A DNA stretch of 64,000 nucleotides from CAVQBP01 sp963848195 (GTDB taxonomy: Bacteria; Bacteroidota; Ignavibacteria; Ignavibacteriales; Ignavibacteriaceae): NCBI GenBank assembly GCA_963848195.1, contig CAWKCY010000020.1:62001-126000 (forward strand), in the 5' to 3' direction. Positions within the stretch are counted from its first letter, which is position 1. Each line of letters begins with the position of its first letter. The position numbers and the translations under genes are program-made. Shown piece by piece: positions 8,868 through 16,984 of this stretch. Under the pieces are notes generated by a model, which did no database searches, was not told the DNA's origin, and saw nothing but the letters and a program-made list of their open reading frames with translations.

Positions 8868-9044
8868 CTATTTCTTTATATAAGCATTTAAGCCTATCAC
8901 CACAGGTTTCCCATCGATTATACATTCTGTTACCACATTCCCATGTGTAGTCGCAACCACTAATGTTTTTCCCGAAGCACTTGGGGTTGGCTTCTGTAAT
9001 TCAATGCTTATAACAAGTTTTCCGTTTTCAATTTTAACTTCCAT
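8868..9044 (-). CDS. Conserved very small protein of unknown function
   Basis: The 58-residue protein begins MEVKIENGKLVISIELQ. A second ATG 12 bp upstream (9056) is in frame, but GGAG lies 6 bases before the ATG at 9044, so the downstream start is preferred. The sequence alternates strands (LVISIEL, KTLVVATT, VVTECIIDG, KPVVIGLNAYI) with a Gly-Lys turn, suggesting a small all-beta fold, possibly oligomeric. I recall similar unnamed proteins in Bacteroidetes and their phages but cannot give a function. It is 50 bp upstream of recX on the same strand. Confidence 0.6.
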   Translation of the reverse strand: MEVKIENGKLVISIELQKPTPSASGKTLVVATTHGNVVTECIIDGKPVVIGLNAYIKK

Positions 9045-9056
9045 TTTATACTCCAT

Positions 9057-9560
9057 TTGTATATAGTGATAATACTTTAATAATTCTTACGAACAACTCA
9101 TTGAAAATATTTATGTTATACTTTAATATCAAACAAATAAAAAAAATTATTTAATTGACTCAAGTTGACCGCCTTTTGGAAATGGTTACAAATATTCATC
9201 TTTTTTATTAACCACGGGATTAATCCCGGGGGTTTATGTAAACTAAAAGCTTGATATTTAACTGTTTTAATTTATCTACTGAAGGTAGACAGTTTTCAAT
9301 TTAAGCGGTCAACTTGAGTAATTGAAATGATAATGATTTTTCGATGACTCCCAATCCCATCCTTCCCAACCTTATTTATTGTCATAACCTTAGTAACTTA
9401 AACATCTAAACACGATTTAACCTTATTACCTTATTTTTATGTATCTACACATATTTATTTCTTATCTTTCAATTCAGAAATATTAAAAAATATATGCTAA
9501 GTTTATTTATAATCTTAATCATAATTATATCATAAAAGAATATATAAATTTTATAAAAAC
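9057..9560. other. Intergenic region with MITE-like insertion
   Basis: This is a 504-bp spacer between two divergent genes. Its central 162 bp is the MITE-like element described next. The right-hand 240 bp is AT-rich with no recognisable signal and must contain the promoter of the winged-helix gene. Confidence 0.6.
9158..9319. mobile_element. MITE-like element with 15-bp perfect terminal inverted repeats
   Basis: The ends are ACTCAAGTTGACCGC (9158-9172) and its exact complement GCGGTCAACTTGAGT (9305-9319). A 5-bp direct repeat AATTG flanks the element on both sides (9153-9157 and 9320-9324), as expected for a target-site duplication. The 162-bp interior codes for nothing and contains two palindromes, CGGGATTAATCCCG (9215-9228) and TCTAC/GTAGA around tgaag (9275-9289). 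No transposase in the window has matching ends, so the parental element is unknown. Confidence 0.6.
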
Positions 9561-10700
9561 ATGTCATCCCCACAACCAACAATCCACCACCAACAACCAA
9601 CAACCTACCACCCACATTCAACAACCCAAACTAAAATCTCCCAAATCAGACTTTATAACCAGCTATTAATTAACTCTCATTCTAAAACCGCAAAGCAAGT
9701 TGTGGGTTATATGGGAGCCATGCAGGCACAGGATCTTTTAATGGCTGAATGGGCTATTGGTATCCGTCTCCCGGGTTCGACAATAGATACTGTCGAATCT
9801 GCAATCAATAATGGTAATATTATAAGAACGCATCTTCTCAGACCGACTTTGCATTTTGTTTCTTCTGAGGACATTTATTGGATGCTTGAACTGACTGCAC
9901 CGCAGATAAGATCCTCCATGAAATCAAGGAGTAAAGAATTGGGACTTACAAAAGCATTATTAAACAGCAGTAATACGATCATCGAGAAATCTTTATCTGA
10001 TAGAAAATATACAACACGTGAAGAATTAAAAAAAGAATTTGAAAAAGCTAAAATATCAACTAAGGATAATAGGCTCTCCCACCTTTTACTTAATGCCGAA
10101 CTGGACGGCTTAATTTGCAGCGGAACTATTAAAGGTAATAAGCAGTCTTATGCCTTATTGTCTGAAAGAGTACCTAAAAAAAATACTCTGACTAAAGAAG
10201 AATCTTTAGCCAAACTAGCAAATATTTATTTTTCAAGCCATTCTCCTGCAACTTTAAAAGACTTTATATGGTGGTCTGGTTTGCCTGCCAAAGATGCAAA
10301 GATTGCTTTGGATTCTGTAAAATCAAATTTTATTTCGGAATCCTTTAATTCAGAAACATACTGGTTACCTAATTCTTTTTCACTGCCGGATAAAAATAAA
10401 TCATCTGCTCATTTTTTACCTGCATATGATGAATTCATTATAAGTTATAAAAGCAGGTTTGTTGCAATTCACCCTGAACATAATAGTAAAGCAATTTCGT
10501 CAAACGGACTCTTCCGCCCGGTCATTTTAATAAATGAAAAGGTAAAAGGTACCTGGAAAAGATCAATAAAGAATGATAAAGTAAAAATAGAAATTGAACT
10601 TTTTGATTCCTTTAACAATAAGACTAAACAATTATTAAAAAAAGCGATCATTCCATTTGAACAATTCATAAACAAAAAATCTGAAATAATTATTGCTTAA
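9561..10700 (+). CDS. Winged-helix DNA-binding domain protein (HTH_42/AlkZ-like family)
   Basis: The protein has 379 residues. From about residue 28 it follows the HTH_42 (winged helix DNA-binding, YcaQ/AlkZ-related) pattern: MGAMQAQDLLMAEWAIGIRL (about 51-70), IIRTHLLRPTLHFVSSEDI (about 93-111), ELDGLICSGTIKGNKQSYAL (about 180), WWSGLPAKDAK and HFLPAYDEFIISYKSR. The interstrand-crosslink glycosylases of this superfamily use a QxQ/QxD motif, and QAQD near residue 55 is compatible with it, but this is inference. The first 27 residues are a Pro/Thr/His/Gln-rich stretch encoded by an ACC/AAC-rich tract like the intergenic tract upstream of nuoJ, so the annotated ATG may lie in captured spacer DNA. 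No Shine-Dalgarno precedes it and no later ATG is available. Confidence 0.8.
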   Translation: MSSPQPTIHHQQPTTYHPHSTTQTKISQIRLYNQLLINSHSKTAKQVVGYMGAMQAQDLLMAEWAIGIRLPGSTIDTVESAINNGNIIRTHLLRPTLHFVSSEDIYWMLELTAPQIRSSMKSRSKELGLTKALLNSSNTIIEKSLSDRKYTTREELKKEFEKAKISTKDNRLSHLLLNAELDGLICSGTIKGNKQSYALLSERVPKKNTLTKEESLAKLANIYFSSHSPATLKDFIWWSGLPAKDAKIALDSVKSNFISESFNSETYWLPNSFSLPDKNKSSAHFLPAYDEFIISYKSRFVAIHPEHNSKAISSNGLFRPVILINEKVKGTWKRSIKNDKVKIEIELFDSFNNKTKQLLKKAIIPFEQFINKKSEIIIA

Positions 10701-10813
10701 CTCAAGTTATAAAACATTAACATTCAAACTACCCAAATCTTAAATAAAAAAGTAAGGCTGACCTTTACTCATACCCTTATACCCCTATACCTCCACTCCC
10801 CGATCCGAAATAA

Positions 10814-10846
10814 GCAAAAAAAATCCCGGATAAACCGGGACTTTTT
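10814..10846. terminator. Bidirectional rho-independent terminator
   Basis: TCCCGG/CCGGGA arms (10824-10829 and 10835-10840) enclose a 5-base ATAAA loop. An A-run precedes the stem and CTTTTT follows it, so it can act in both directions. It lies between the convergent winged-helix and tonB genes. Confidence 0.8.
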
Positions 10847-10865
10847 CCAAATATTTTTCGATTAT

Positions 10866-11519
10866 TTACTGCAGTCTGAATACAACTGGTATAGAGACCT
10901 GAACTTTAACCGGCTTCCCCCTCTGTTTACCTGGCTTAAATTTCGTTTCTTTAACTGCTTTCATTGCAGCTTCGTCACATCCTGCACCTATTCCTTTTTG
11001 AACTTCTACTTTAGTAACATTACCGGATTCATCAACAAAAGCTTTAACATAAACTTTTCCTTCAACACCTGCTCTTTTTGCTATTTCCGGATAAACTATT
11101 TTACTTTGAATAGCAGCAATTCCGCCGATTGGTTCGGGCATGTCTTCAACGGCTACAAAGTATTGAGGTTCTTCCTCTGTTTTCTTTTCTTCTTTTGGTG
11201 GCGGAGGAGGAGCAACATCGGCATTTACATCCAGTTCCGTACTTTGAATTTCTATATCCTGCAGAACATCTTCTGATGGTGCTTCAATCGGGATCGGAGG
11301 CTTCGGAGGAGGTGGTGGTCTGTTCTCCTGTCTCGTCTGTTGAATATCTTCCATGTTAATCAATTCCTGCGGACCCTGTACCACTTGTTTTTCTTGTTTT
11401 ATATCTGGAAAATATTTGAAGGAAACAATTAGAACTAATAACGAAACAATTAAGCTTAGTTCGATTACACGCTTATATTGAGCCCTTAAATCTGCTTTTG
11501 GACTTTTTACCAATGCCAT
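10866..11519 (-). CDS. tonB: Energy transducer TonB
   Basis: TonB couples the proton motive force at the inner membrane to TonB-dependent receptors in the outer membrane. The 217-residue protein has one N-terminal transmembrane segment (residues about 19-38), a periplasmic Pro-rich spacer (PPPPPKPPIPIEAP, later PPPPPKEEKKTEEEP), and a C-terminal TonB domain from about 138: YPEIAKRAGVEGKVYVKAFV, then DESGNV, KETKFKPGK and a final hydrophobic strand. This arrangement is the Bacteroidetes-type TonB. AGGAG precedes the ATG by 6 bases. ExbB/ExbD are not adjacent. Confidence 0.93.
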   Translation of the reverse strand: MALVKSPKADLRAQYKRVIELSLIVSLLVLIVSFKYFPDIKQEKQVVQGPQELINMEDIQQTRQENRPPPPPKPPIPIEAPSEDVLQDIEIQSTELDVNADVAPPPPPKEEKKTEEEPQYFVAVEDMPEPIGGIAAIQSKIVYPEIAKRAGVEGKVYVKAFVDESGNVTKVEVQKGIGAGCDEAAMKAVKETKFKPGKQRGKPVKVQVSIPVVFRLQ

Positions 11520-11702
11520 TTTTTGCTCCTAATAGCTTTTTACTTAAAGAAATTTAACAAATGATGTTTTCTTTGTCAAATTAGAAAACTGTTATTTCTA
11601 CTAAATTATTTATTTTAAGTTCCTATTTAATAGAATTTATTTATAAAATAATTCTATAAAAAATCTTTCTACATTATAAAGCTAAATATATTGAAAATAT
11701 TT

Positions 11703-12113
11703 TTAATTAAATTGTGATTTTTGATTATATTGTGAAATTTTTACTAAAAAAATAATTAATAAAATTCCCAAACTTGTTCCTACCATATCTGCAGTCCAAT
11801 CCAAAATATCACAATCCCTCCCGGGCACAAAAAGCTGGTGAATCTCATCCAATCCCGCATATAATGCAACAATCAATCCTGTAAAAATTGCAAAATGTTT
11901 CTTTAACTTGTTATATTTGTTTTGAAATAATAAAGTCAGGCTTAGTAAACCCCCTAAAATAAAATATGCGGAGAAATGTTCAATTTTATCATTAACTCCG
12001 GTTTTAGGTAATTCATTTCCCGGCAGTGTTGTTAAGGTCAACAAAATAATCCAGTAAATTGTCAAAGGTATATAGATTATTCTCTTTTTATTTTTATTTA
12101 TATAATCAAACAA
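11703..12113 (-). CDS. VanZ-family membrane protein
   Basis: The 136-residue protein has four predicted transmembrane helices and the VanZ-like signature: DKIEHFSAYFILGG near residue 43, then DEIHQLFVPGRDCDILDWTADMVG near 89-112. VanZ relatives occur widely outside glycopeptide resistance, and their role is unclear. Its start overlaps the end of nnr by 8 bp, so translation is probably coupled and this is the last gene of the nuoJ-nnr operon. Confidence 0.82.
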   Translation of the reverse strand: MFDYINKNKKRIIYIPLTIYWIILLTLTTLPGNELPKTGVNDKIEHFSAYFILGGLLSLTLLFQNKYNKLKKHFAIFTGLIVALYAGLDEIHQLFVPGRDCDILDWTADMVGTSLGILLIIFLVKISQYNQKSQFN

Positions 12114-13674
12114 TCGAATCTCTCAAAAATTTTATTGCTGAAGGTAAATTATTTATAATATTTTCTGCCGTATATCCGAATTCGGTAAAATCCTTTAAAA
12201 GAAGGTCAGCTGCAAGACTATGAATATATACACCCGCTATTATACTTTTTTCAATTTCTCCTGATTGTGAAATCAATCCCGCCAGAACTCCCGTCAATAC
12301 ATCACCGGTTCCGAATTTTGCCATACCTGGATTCCCTGATGTATTAATAAATACTTCCCCGGATTCTCCTGGTGTAAAAATTATTGTAGGTGCTCCTTTC
12401 AGTACTAAATATGATCCTGTGCTTTGTACGAATTCTTTTCCATACTTCAAAATATCTTTTTTTAATTCAGAGGTACTTTTCTCTATTAAATTGGCAAATT
12501 CACCATGATGGGGTGTAAAAATAAGATTCTTTAAGTTCAGTTTTTGATAATCATTTTGTGAAAGTGCAAAAATAGCATCTGCGTCAATTACCATTCTCTT
12601 ATATTTTCTTTCTGAAATAATTTTCAGAACAGCATTTTGTGTCTCTTTTTCTCGGCCCAATCCTGATCCTATTGCCACAACATCAGCCCATGCCAGCCTC
12701 TTTTCCAAATCGCTTACATTTTCCTCTATTAAGAAACCCCTGCCTTTATCATCATAAGTTTCAACTATAACTTCATTTAATTTTGCGTGCACTAAATTTT
12801 TAGCTGATTCGGGAAATGATAAAATAGATGCTCCGGCACCAATATTTAATGAAGCTTTGCTGCTCAATGCCGCAGCTCCGGGTAATTTAGCTGATCCTGA
12901 AATAGTAAATACTTTACCTGCCGAATATTTATGTTCTGATTTATTTTTATGAGGCAAGTAACTTAATGCATCTTCTGGTTCAATTAAAAATTCACTTGTA
13001 TCATACCTGTCAAAAAAATCATTGTTGATCCCTATATCCCCCTTGAAAACTTTTCCGGCATATGTATATCCATCACCTATAAATAATCCAGGTTTAAATT
13101 CACCGAGTGTAATGGTTAAATCAGATTTAAAAACAGTTTCAGCCGATCCTCTGTCAGAATCAAGTCCGGTTGGAATATCTATTGCTACCTTGTATGATCT
13201 TGCATTATTTAGACTTTCCACTATCGATTTATAAGGCTCACGCAATTCCCCTTCCATCCCGCTGCCGAGCATGGCATCAAAAATAATATCACAGCTCTTT
13301 AAATTATTTAAATCCTTTTTGGAAGAGAATTTCTTTAAGGAAATTCTTTTATTTTCTACGGATAAATTTCTTAATATTTTAAAATTAACAGCACAATCGG
13401 AAGACATCTCATTTTCTGCACTTAAATAAATTACAAATATTTCAAATCCATTATTAGCAAAATGTCGGGCTGCCGCGAATCCGTCACCTCCATTATTCCC
13501 CTTGCCGCATACAAATCCGATTTTATTAAAAGCATTTAATTCGGCATTCTCTAATACGGTATTATAAATTGATAATGCTGCATTTTCCATCAAAATGATT
13601 CCGGGCATTTCCATTTTTTTAATGGAATAGCCATCAACTTCTCTAACATGTTCTGTAGAAAATAACGGAATCAT
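12106..13674 (-). CDS. nnr: Bifunctional NAD(P)H-hydrate repair enzyme
   Basis: This is a fusion of two repair activities for damaged nicotinamide cofactors. The N-terminal YjeF epimerase domain (1-215; GKGNNGGDGFAAARHF near 57, DIPTGLDSDRG near 165) interconverts R- and S-NAD(P)HX. The C-terminal ADP-dependent dehydratase of ribokinase fold (about 235-522; GSGLGREKE near 338, TPHHGEF near 388, NPGMAKFGTGDVLTG near 443) restores NAD(P)H. The length of 522 residues is standard. It follows nuoN by 20 bp on the same strand, a functionally sensible position beside NADH dehydrogenase genes, although linkage does not prove co-regulation. Confidence 0.94.
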   Translation of the reverse strand: MIPLFSTEHVREVDGYSIKKMEMPGIILMENAALSIYNTVLENAELNAFNKIGFVCGKGNNGGDGFAAARHFANNGFEIFVIYLSAENEMSSDCAVNFKILRNLSVENKRISLKKFSSKKDLNNLKSCDIIFDAMLGSGMEGELREPYKSIVESLNNARSYKVAIDIPTGLDSDRGSAETVFKSDLTITLGEFKPGLFIGDGYTYAGKVFKGDIGINNDFFDRYDTSEFLIEPEDALSYLPHKNKSEHKYSAGKVFTISGSAKLPGAAALSSKASLNIGAGASILSFPESAKNLVHAKLNEVIVETYDDKGRGFLIEENVSDLEKRLAWADVVAIGSGLGREKETQNAVLKIISERKYKRMVIDADAIFALSQNDYQKLNLKNLIFTPHHGEFANLIEKSTSELKKDILKYGKEFVQSTGSYLVLKGAPTIIFTPGESGEVFINTSGNPGMAKFGTGDVLTGVLAGLISQSGEIEKSIIAGVYIHSLAADLLLKDFTEFGYTAENIINNLPSAIKFLRDSIV

Positions 13675-13694
13675 ATTTAATGGAAATAAATTTA

Positions 13695-15125
13695 CTATAA
13701 GAATGATGAAACTAAACTTATAAAAGTTCCCGGCGCTATTCCAAGTACTATAACAAGAAGAACGGAAATAACTACCGCAAGCAATCCTGTATTACTATTT
13801 GTAAACGCTATTTCTGTAGTGCTTTCTCTGAAATACATCAATACCACAATTCTCAAATAAAAATATAAACTTATTACGCTTGTGAAGACTCCAACAATAG
13901 CTAGCCATGTCAGATGAGTTTGTATTGCTGAAATAAATACATAATATTTTCCAAAGAATCCGGCAAATGGTGGAATACCGGCTAATGAAAACATACATAT
14001 TGATAGTAAAGCAGCTAACAATGGTTTTCTTGAACTCAATCCAGCATAATTATTGATATCCAGGTTTGAATCTTTCTCTCCCTCAATTAAAGCAATTATT
14101 CCAAAAGCACCAAGGTTCATGAATGTATAGGCCGATAAGTAAAATATAATACCTGCAATACCATCAGAATTTCCTGCTGCAAGTCCTATTATCATATAAC
14201 CTGCATGTGCTATTGATGAATAAGCTAGCATCCTCTTAATATTATTTTGAGAAATAGCTACAATACTGCCGAATAACATCGAGAAAACCGCTATTACAGC
14301 TAAATAAGGCTCAAATAAATTACTAATCTGAGCATTACTGAATATACCGCTTAAAGTTGCAATTATTGCACTGAATGCAGCTGCTTTCCCGCCAGTTGAA
14401 AACAATCCTGCAATTGTGGTAGATGCCCCTTCATATACATCCGGTACCCACATATGAAATGGGAATGCTGCTATCTTAAATGAAAAACCAATCAGGAAAA
14501 GAAGTATACCTGTTATAAATAATACATTTTCTTTTAAGGATAAAAATTTAGATATGATTGTATCTATTGAAGTAGAATGAACCGAACCATAGATAAGCGC
14601 TATGCCGTACACAGTAAATCCGGTTGCAAAAGCTCCCAGTAAAAAATATTTTAACGACGCTTCGTTTGCCTGTAACCGTTTCCTGTTTATCCCTGCTAAT
14701 GCATAAAAACATATTGACATCAATTCAAGACCCATGAAGATCATAAACAGATCTTTTGCTCCTGCCATAAACATCATACCGAGAACTGAACACTGAAGTA
14801 GTATATAATATTCACCGTAATACGTTCCGTATTTTTTTAGATAATCTATAGAGAGTAAAGAGACTATCGCAGCTCCAAAACAGAATATAAAATAAAATAC
14901 ATTTACATTTCCTCCGGTTGCAAGCATATTCTGCATAACAACAGATACAAAATTCACTGTTGCTAATGAATAAAATGCTGCAGCAAGAAAAACTACTATT
15001 GTTATCCAGGAAAGTATTTCTTTACTCTTTTTGGAATACATCTCTACAATTAAGGAAATTAAAATCCCAGACCCTAATATTACTAGAGGAAGGATATTTA
15101 AAAATTCCCTGAAATTATTGAACAT
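13695..15125 (-). CDS. nuoN: NADH-quinone oxidoreductase subunit N
   Basis: This is an antiporter-like membrane subunit of complex I, 476 residues with about 14 transmembrane helices. Diagnostic segments are GLELMSICFYALAGINR (about 132), AAFPFHMWVPDVYEGAST (about 220) and SIAHAGYMIIGLAAG (about 300), plus buried Lys and Glu residues used in proton translocation. The PF(H)xWxPDVYEG form distinguishes NuoN from NuoL and NuoM. It is last of the nuo genes in the operon, separated from nuoM by the antiporter and the 121-aa gene. Confidence 0.96.
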   Translation of the reverse strand: MFNNFREFLNILPLVILGSGILISLIVEMYSKKSKEILSWITIVVFLAAAFYSLATVNFVSVVMQNMLATGGNVNVFYFIFCFGAAIVSLLSIDYLKKYGTYYGEYYILLQCSVLGMMFMAGAKDLFMIFMGLELMSICFYALAGINRKRLQANEASLKYFLLGAFATGFTVYGIALIYGSVHSTSIDTIISKFLSLKENVLFITGILLFLIGFSFKIAAFPFHMWVPDVYEGASTTIAGLFSTGGKAAAFSAIIATLSGIFSNAQISNLFEPYLAVIAVFSMLFGSIVAISQNNIKRMLAYSSIAHAGYMIIGLAAGNSDGIAGIIFYLSAYTFMNLGAFGIIALIEGEKDSNLDINNYAGLSSRKPLLAALLSICMFSLAGIPPFAGFFGKYYVFISAIQTHLTWLAIVGVFTSVISLYFYLRIVVLMYFRESTTEIAFTNSNTGLLAVVISVLLVIVLGIAPGTFISLVSSFL

Positions 15126-15145
15126 GAATCAAAACCTTTTGCTTT

Positions 15146-15511
15146 TTACTCAATAAATAAAATATCATCATCAGATTTTTCAATCCGTGTTTTATGCTTC
15201 TCTTCAATATAGACAGCTAATTTTTTATGATTACTGAAATCAAATATATTCTCTCCCTTTTCTATTACCACCATTTTTATTGCTTCGTATTTTGAAACTA
15301 CATCATTAATATGCTTATACTCAAGAAAATATATATCTGTGAAATTTTCTTCTTCCATGATATATACTCCTTTTGAACTCGGTGAAAAATCGGTTATAAT
15401 CTCGTCATCAATAATAATCTTAAGAAAATGTGCATGGAACGGGAGAATGAGACGGTTGTTATAATATAAACCATTGTGTTTATTTTCCAAAGCCTCTGTC
15501 AATGTTTTCAT
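15146..15511 (-). CDS. Uncharacterised protein inside the nuo operon
   Basis: I do not recognise this 121-residue protein. It has no membrane segment or signal peptide, and is acidic towards the C-terminus (KSDDDILFIE), with alternating short strands and helices. A clear AAGGAGA Shine-Dalgarno 7 bases before the ATG and tight spacing (12 bp to the antiporter, 20 bp to nuoN) show it is a genuine, co-transcribed gene. Its position suggests a role in complex I assembly or antiporter function, but nothing in the sequence proves that. Confidence 0.7.
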   Translation of the reverse strand: MKTLTEALENKHNGLYYNNRLILPFHAHFLKIIIDDEIITDFSPSSKGVYIMEEENFTDIYFLEYKHINDVVSKYEAIKMVVIEKGENIFDFSNHKKLAVYIEEKHKTRIEKSDDDILFIE

Positions 15512-15523
15512 TTTTTAATCTCC

Positions 15524-16978
15524 TTATCTAAAAAAGATAAACCAAATAATACCGTATATAGGAACGAGAATTGGAAGAGAGTACTTTATTACATAAGTAA
15601 AAAACGGAGGCATATCTATACCGGCTCTCTCACTAATTGATTTGACCATAAAATTAGGACCGTTACCGATATATGTTATAGCACCGAAGAAAACTGAAGC
15701 CACAGATATTGCAACCAGGTATACATCATCTACTTTAACAAAATGAAGTACATCCTGCTTTACTGTTACATTCAGCGCATATTTTCCCATCGCCGCACTT
15801 AAAAAGTTCATATACGTTGGAGTATTATCAAGTACAGCTGATAATGTGCCTGTTGCCCAGTAAAATACTCCTTGATTTAACTTATCACCAAGTACATTAG
15901 CTTCATGCGCTATCAATTCCAAAGCAGGTACCATTGTAGCAAATATACCAATAAACAAATATGCTACTTCTTTTATTGGTTCAAAATCAAACTCATTTGC
16001 TTTAAGGATTTCCGGATTAGCATGTTTATAGGATAAAAATACCACAGCAAACATTATTATTTCTCTTATTCCAAACGGCAGCGGTGCAAGACTGGGGACT
16101 CCCGAAATTACTAACGGATCAATAAAAACAGCAAGTATTATTACAAGCAGATAAAATAAATTCTTCATCCCTTTGAATTCTATTTTTCCGGTGTATTCAA
16201 CTATATCTACATCTTTTTTGTTGAGCACGTCAAATAAAAAGAATACGGCTAATATGAGGACTAATGCCGGAATCCAGATATGCCATACATTCTCTATAAC
16301 CCAGAAAAATGGCACTCCGCTTAAAAAGCCTAAAAATAAAGGAGGGTCTCCTATTGGAGTAAGCGCTCCGCCAACATTACTTACTATAAATATAAAAAAT
16401 ATTATATGATACGGCTGAAGCCTGTCACGGTTCATCTTTATATATGGTCTTATTAATAACATTGATGCACCGGTAGTTCCAATAACGTTTGATATGATTG
16501 CTCCTACCAACAGAAAAATTACATTTACAACAGGAGTAGATTTACGGTCAACTCTTATTAGAATTCCGCCCGAAGCAACAAATAAAGAGCTTAATAATGC
16601 AATAAATGATATATATTCCGCTAGTGTATGTGTTAAACTATGGAAGTTATGTAAATAAAAAATATAATAAGCTACAACAATAACCCCTAAAACTACTGAT
16701 ACTTTGGGATAATGATGCTCCCAGAAATGTTTGTAAAATAATGGTCCCGTCGCAATCATTAAAAGAAGAATAATGAACGGTACTACCATAAAAGTTTGAG
16801 GCAGTTCATGCTCTACTGCTGCCTGAGTTGTTTGAACACTTAATGTATCGGCAATTGTCTTACTTATTATTTCACTTGCAAATATGTTCTGAGATGCAAG
16901 TAATAATAATCCAAAGAATATTATTATACCCGGAACTACTCTTTTAGAAAAAATGATTTTACTTAATTTATTCTTCAT
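15524..16978 (-). CDS. Na+/H+ antiporter, NhaD/ion-transporter superfamily
   Basis: The 484-residue polytopic protein has about 13 transmembrane helices after a hydrophobic N-terminal segment (15-35). Family motifs are visible: NVIGTTGASMLLIRPYIK (about 163-180), SNVGGALTPIGDPPLFLGF (about 200-218) and ATGTLSAVLDNTPTYMNFL (about 376-394), the paired re-entrant-loop signatures of NhaD-like and citrate-transporter-like carriers. Na+ for H+ exchange at the inner membrane is likely from family knowledge. The gene starts 6 bp after the nuoM stop, so it is embedded in the complex I operon; this suggests that proton pumping is matched to a sodium gradient in this organism. Confidence 0.85.
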   Translation of the reverse strand: MKNKLSKIIFSKRVVPGIIIFFGLLLLASQNIFASEIISKTIADTLSVQTTQAAVEHELPQTFMVVPFIILLLMIATGPLFYKHFWEHHYPKVSVVLGVIVVAYYIFYLHNFHSLTHTLAEYISFIALLSSLFVASGGILIRVDRKSTPVVNVIFLLVGAIISNVIGTTGASMLLIRPYIKMNRDRLQPYHIIFFIFIVSNVGGALTPIGDPPLFLGFLSGVPFFWVIENVWHIWIPALVLILAVFFLFDVLNKKDVDIVEYTGKIEFKGMKNLFYLLVIILAVFIDPLVISGVPSLAPLPFGIREIIMFAVVFLSYKHANPEILKANEFDFEPIKEVAYLFIGIFATMVPALELIAHEANVLGDKLNQGVFYWATGTLSAVLDNTPTYMNFLSAAMGKYALNVTVKQDVLHFVKVDDVYLVAISVASVFFGAITYIGNGPNFMVKSISERAGIDMPPFFTYVIKYSLPILVPIYGIIWFIFFR

Positions 16979-16984
16979 AGCTGA

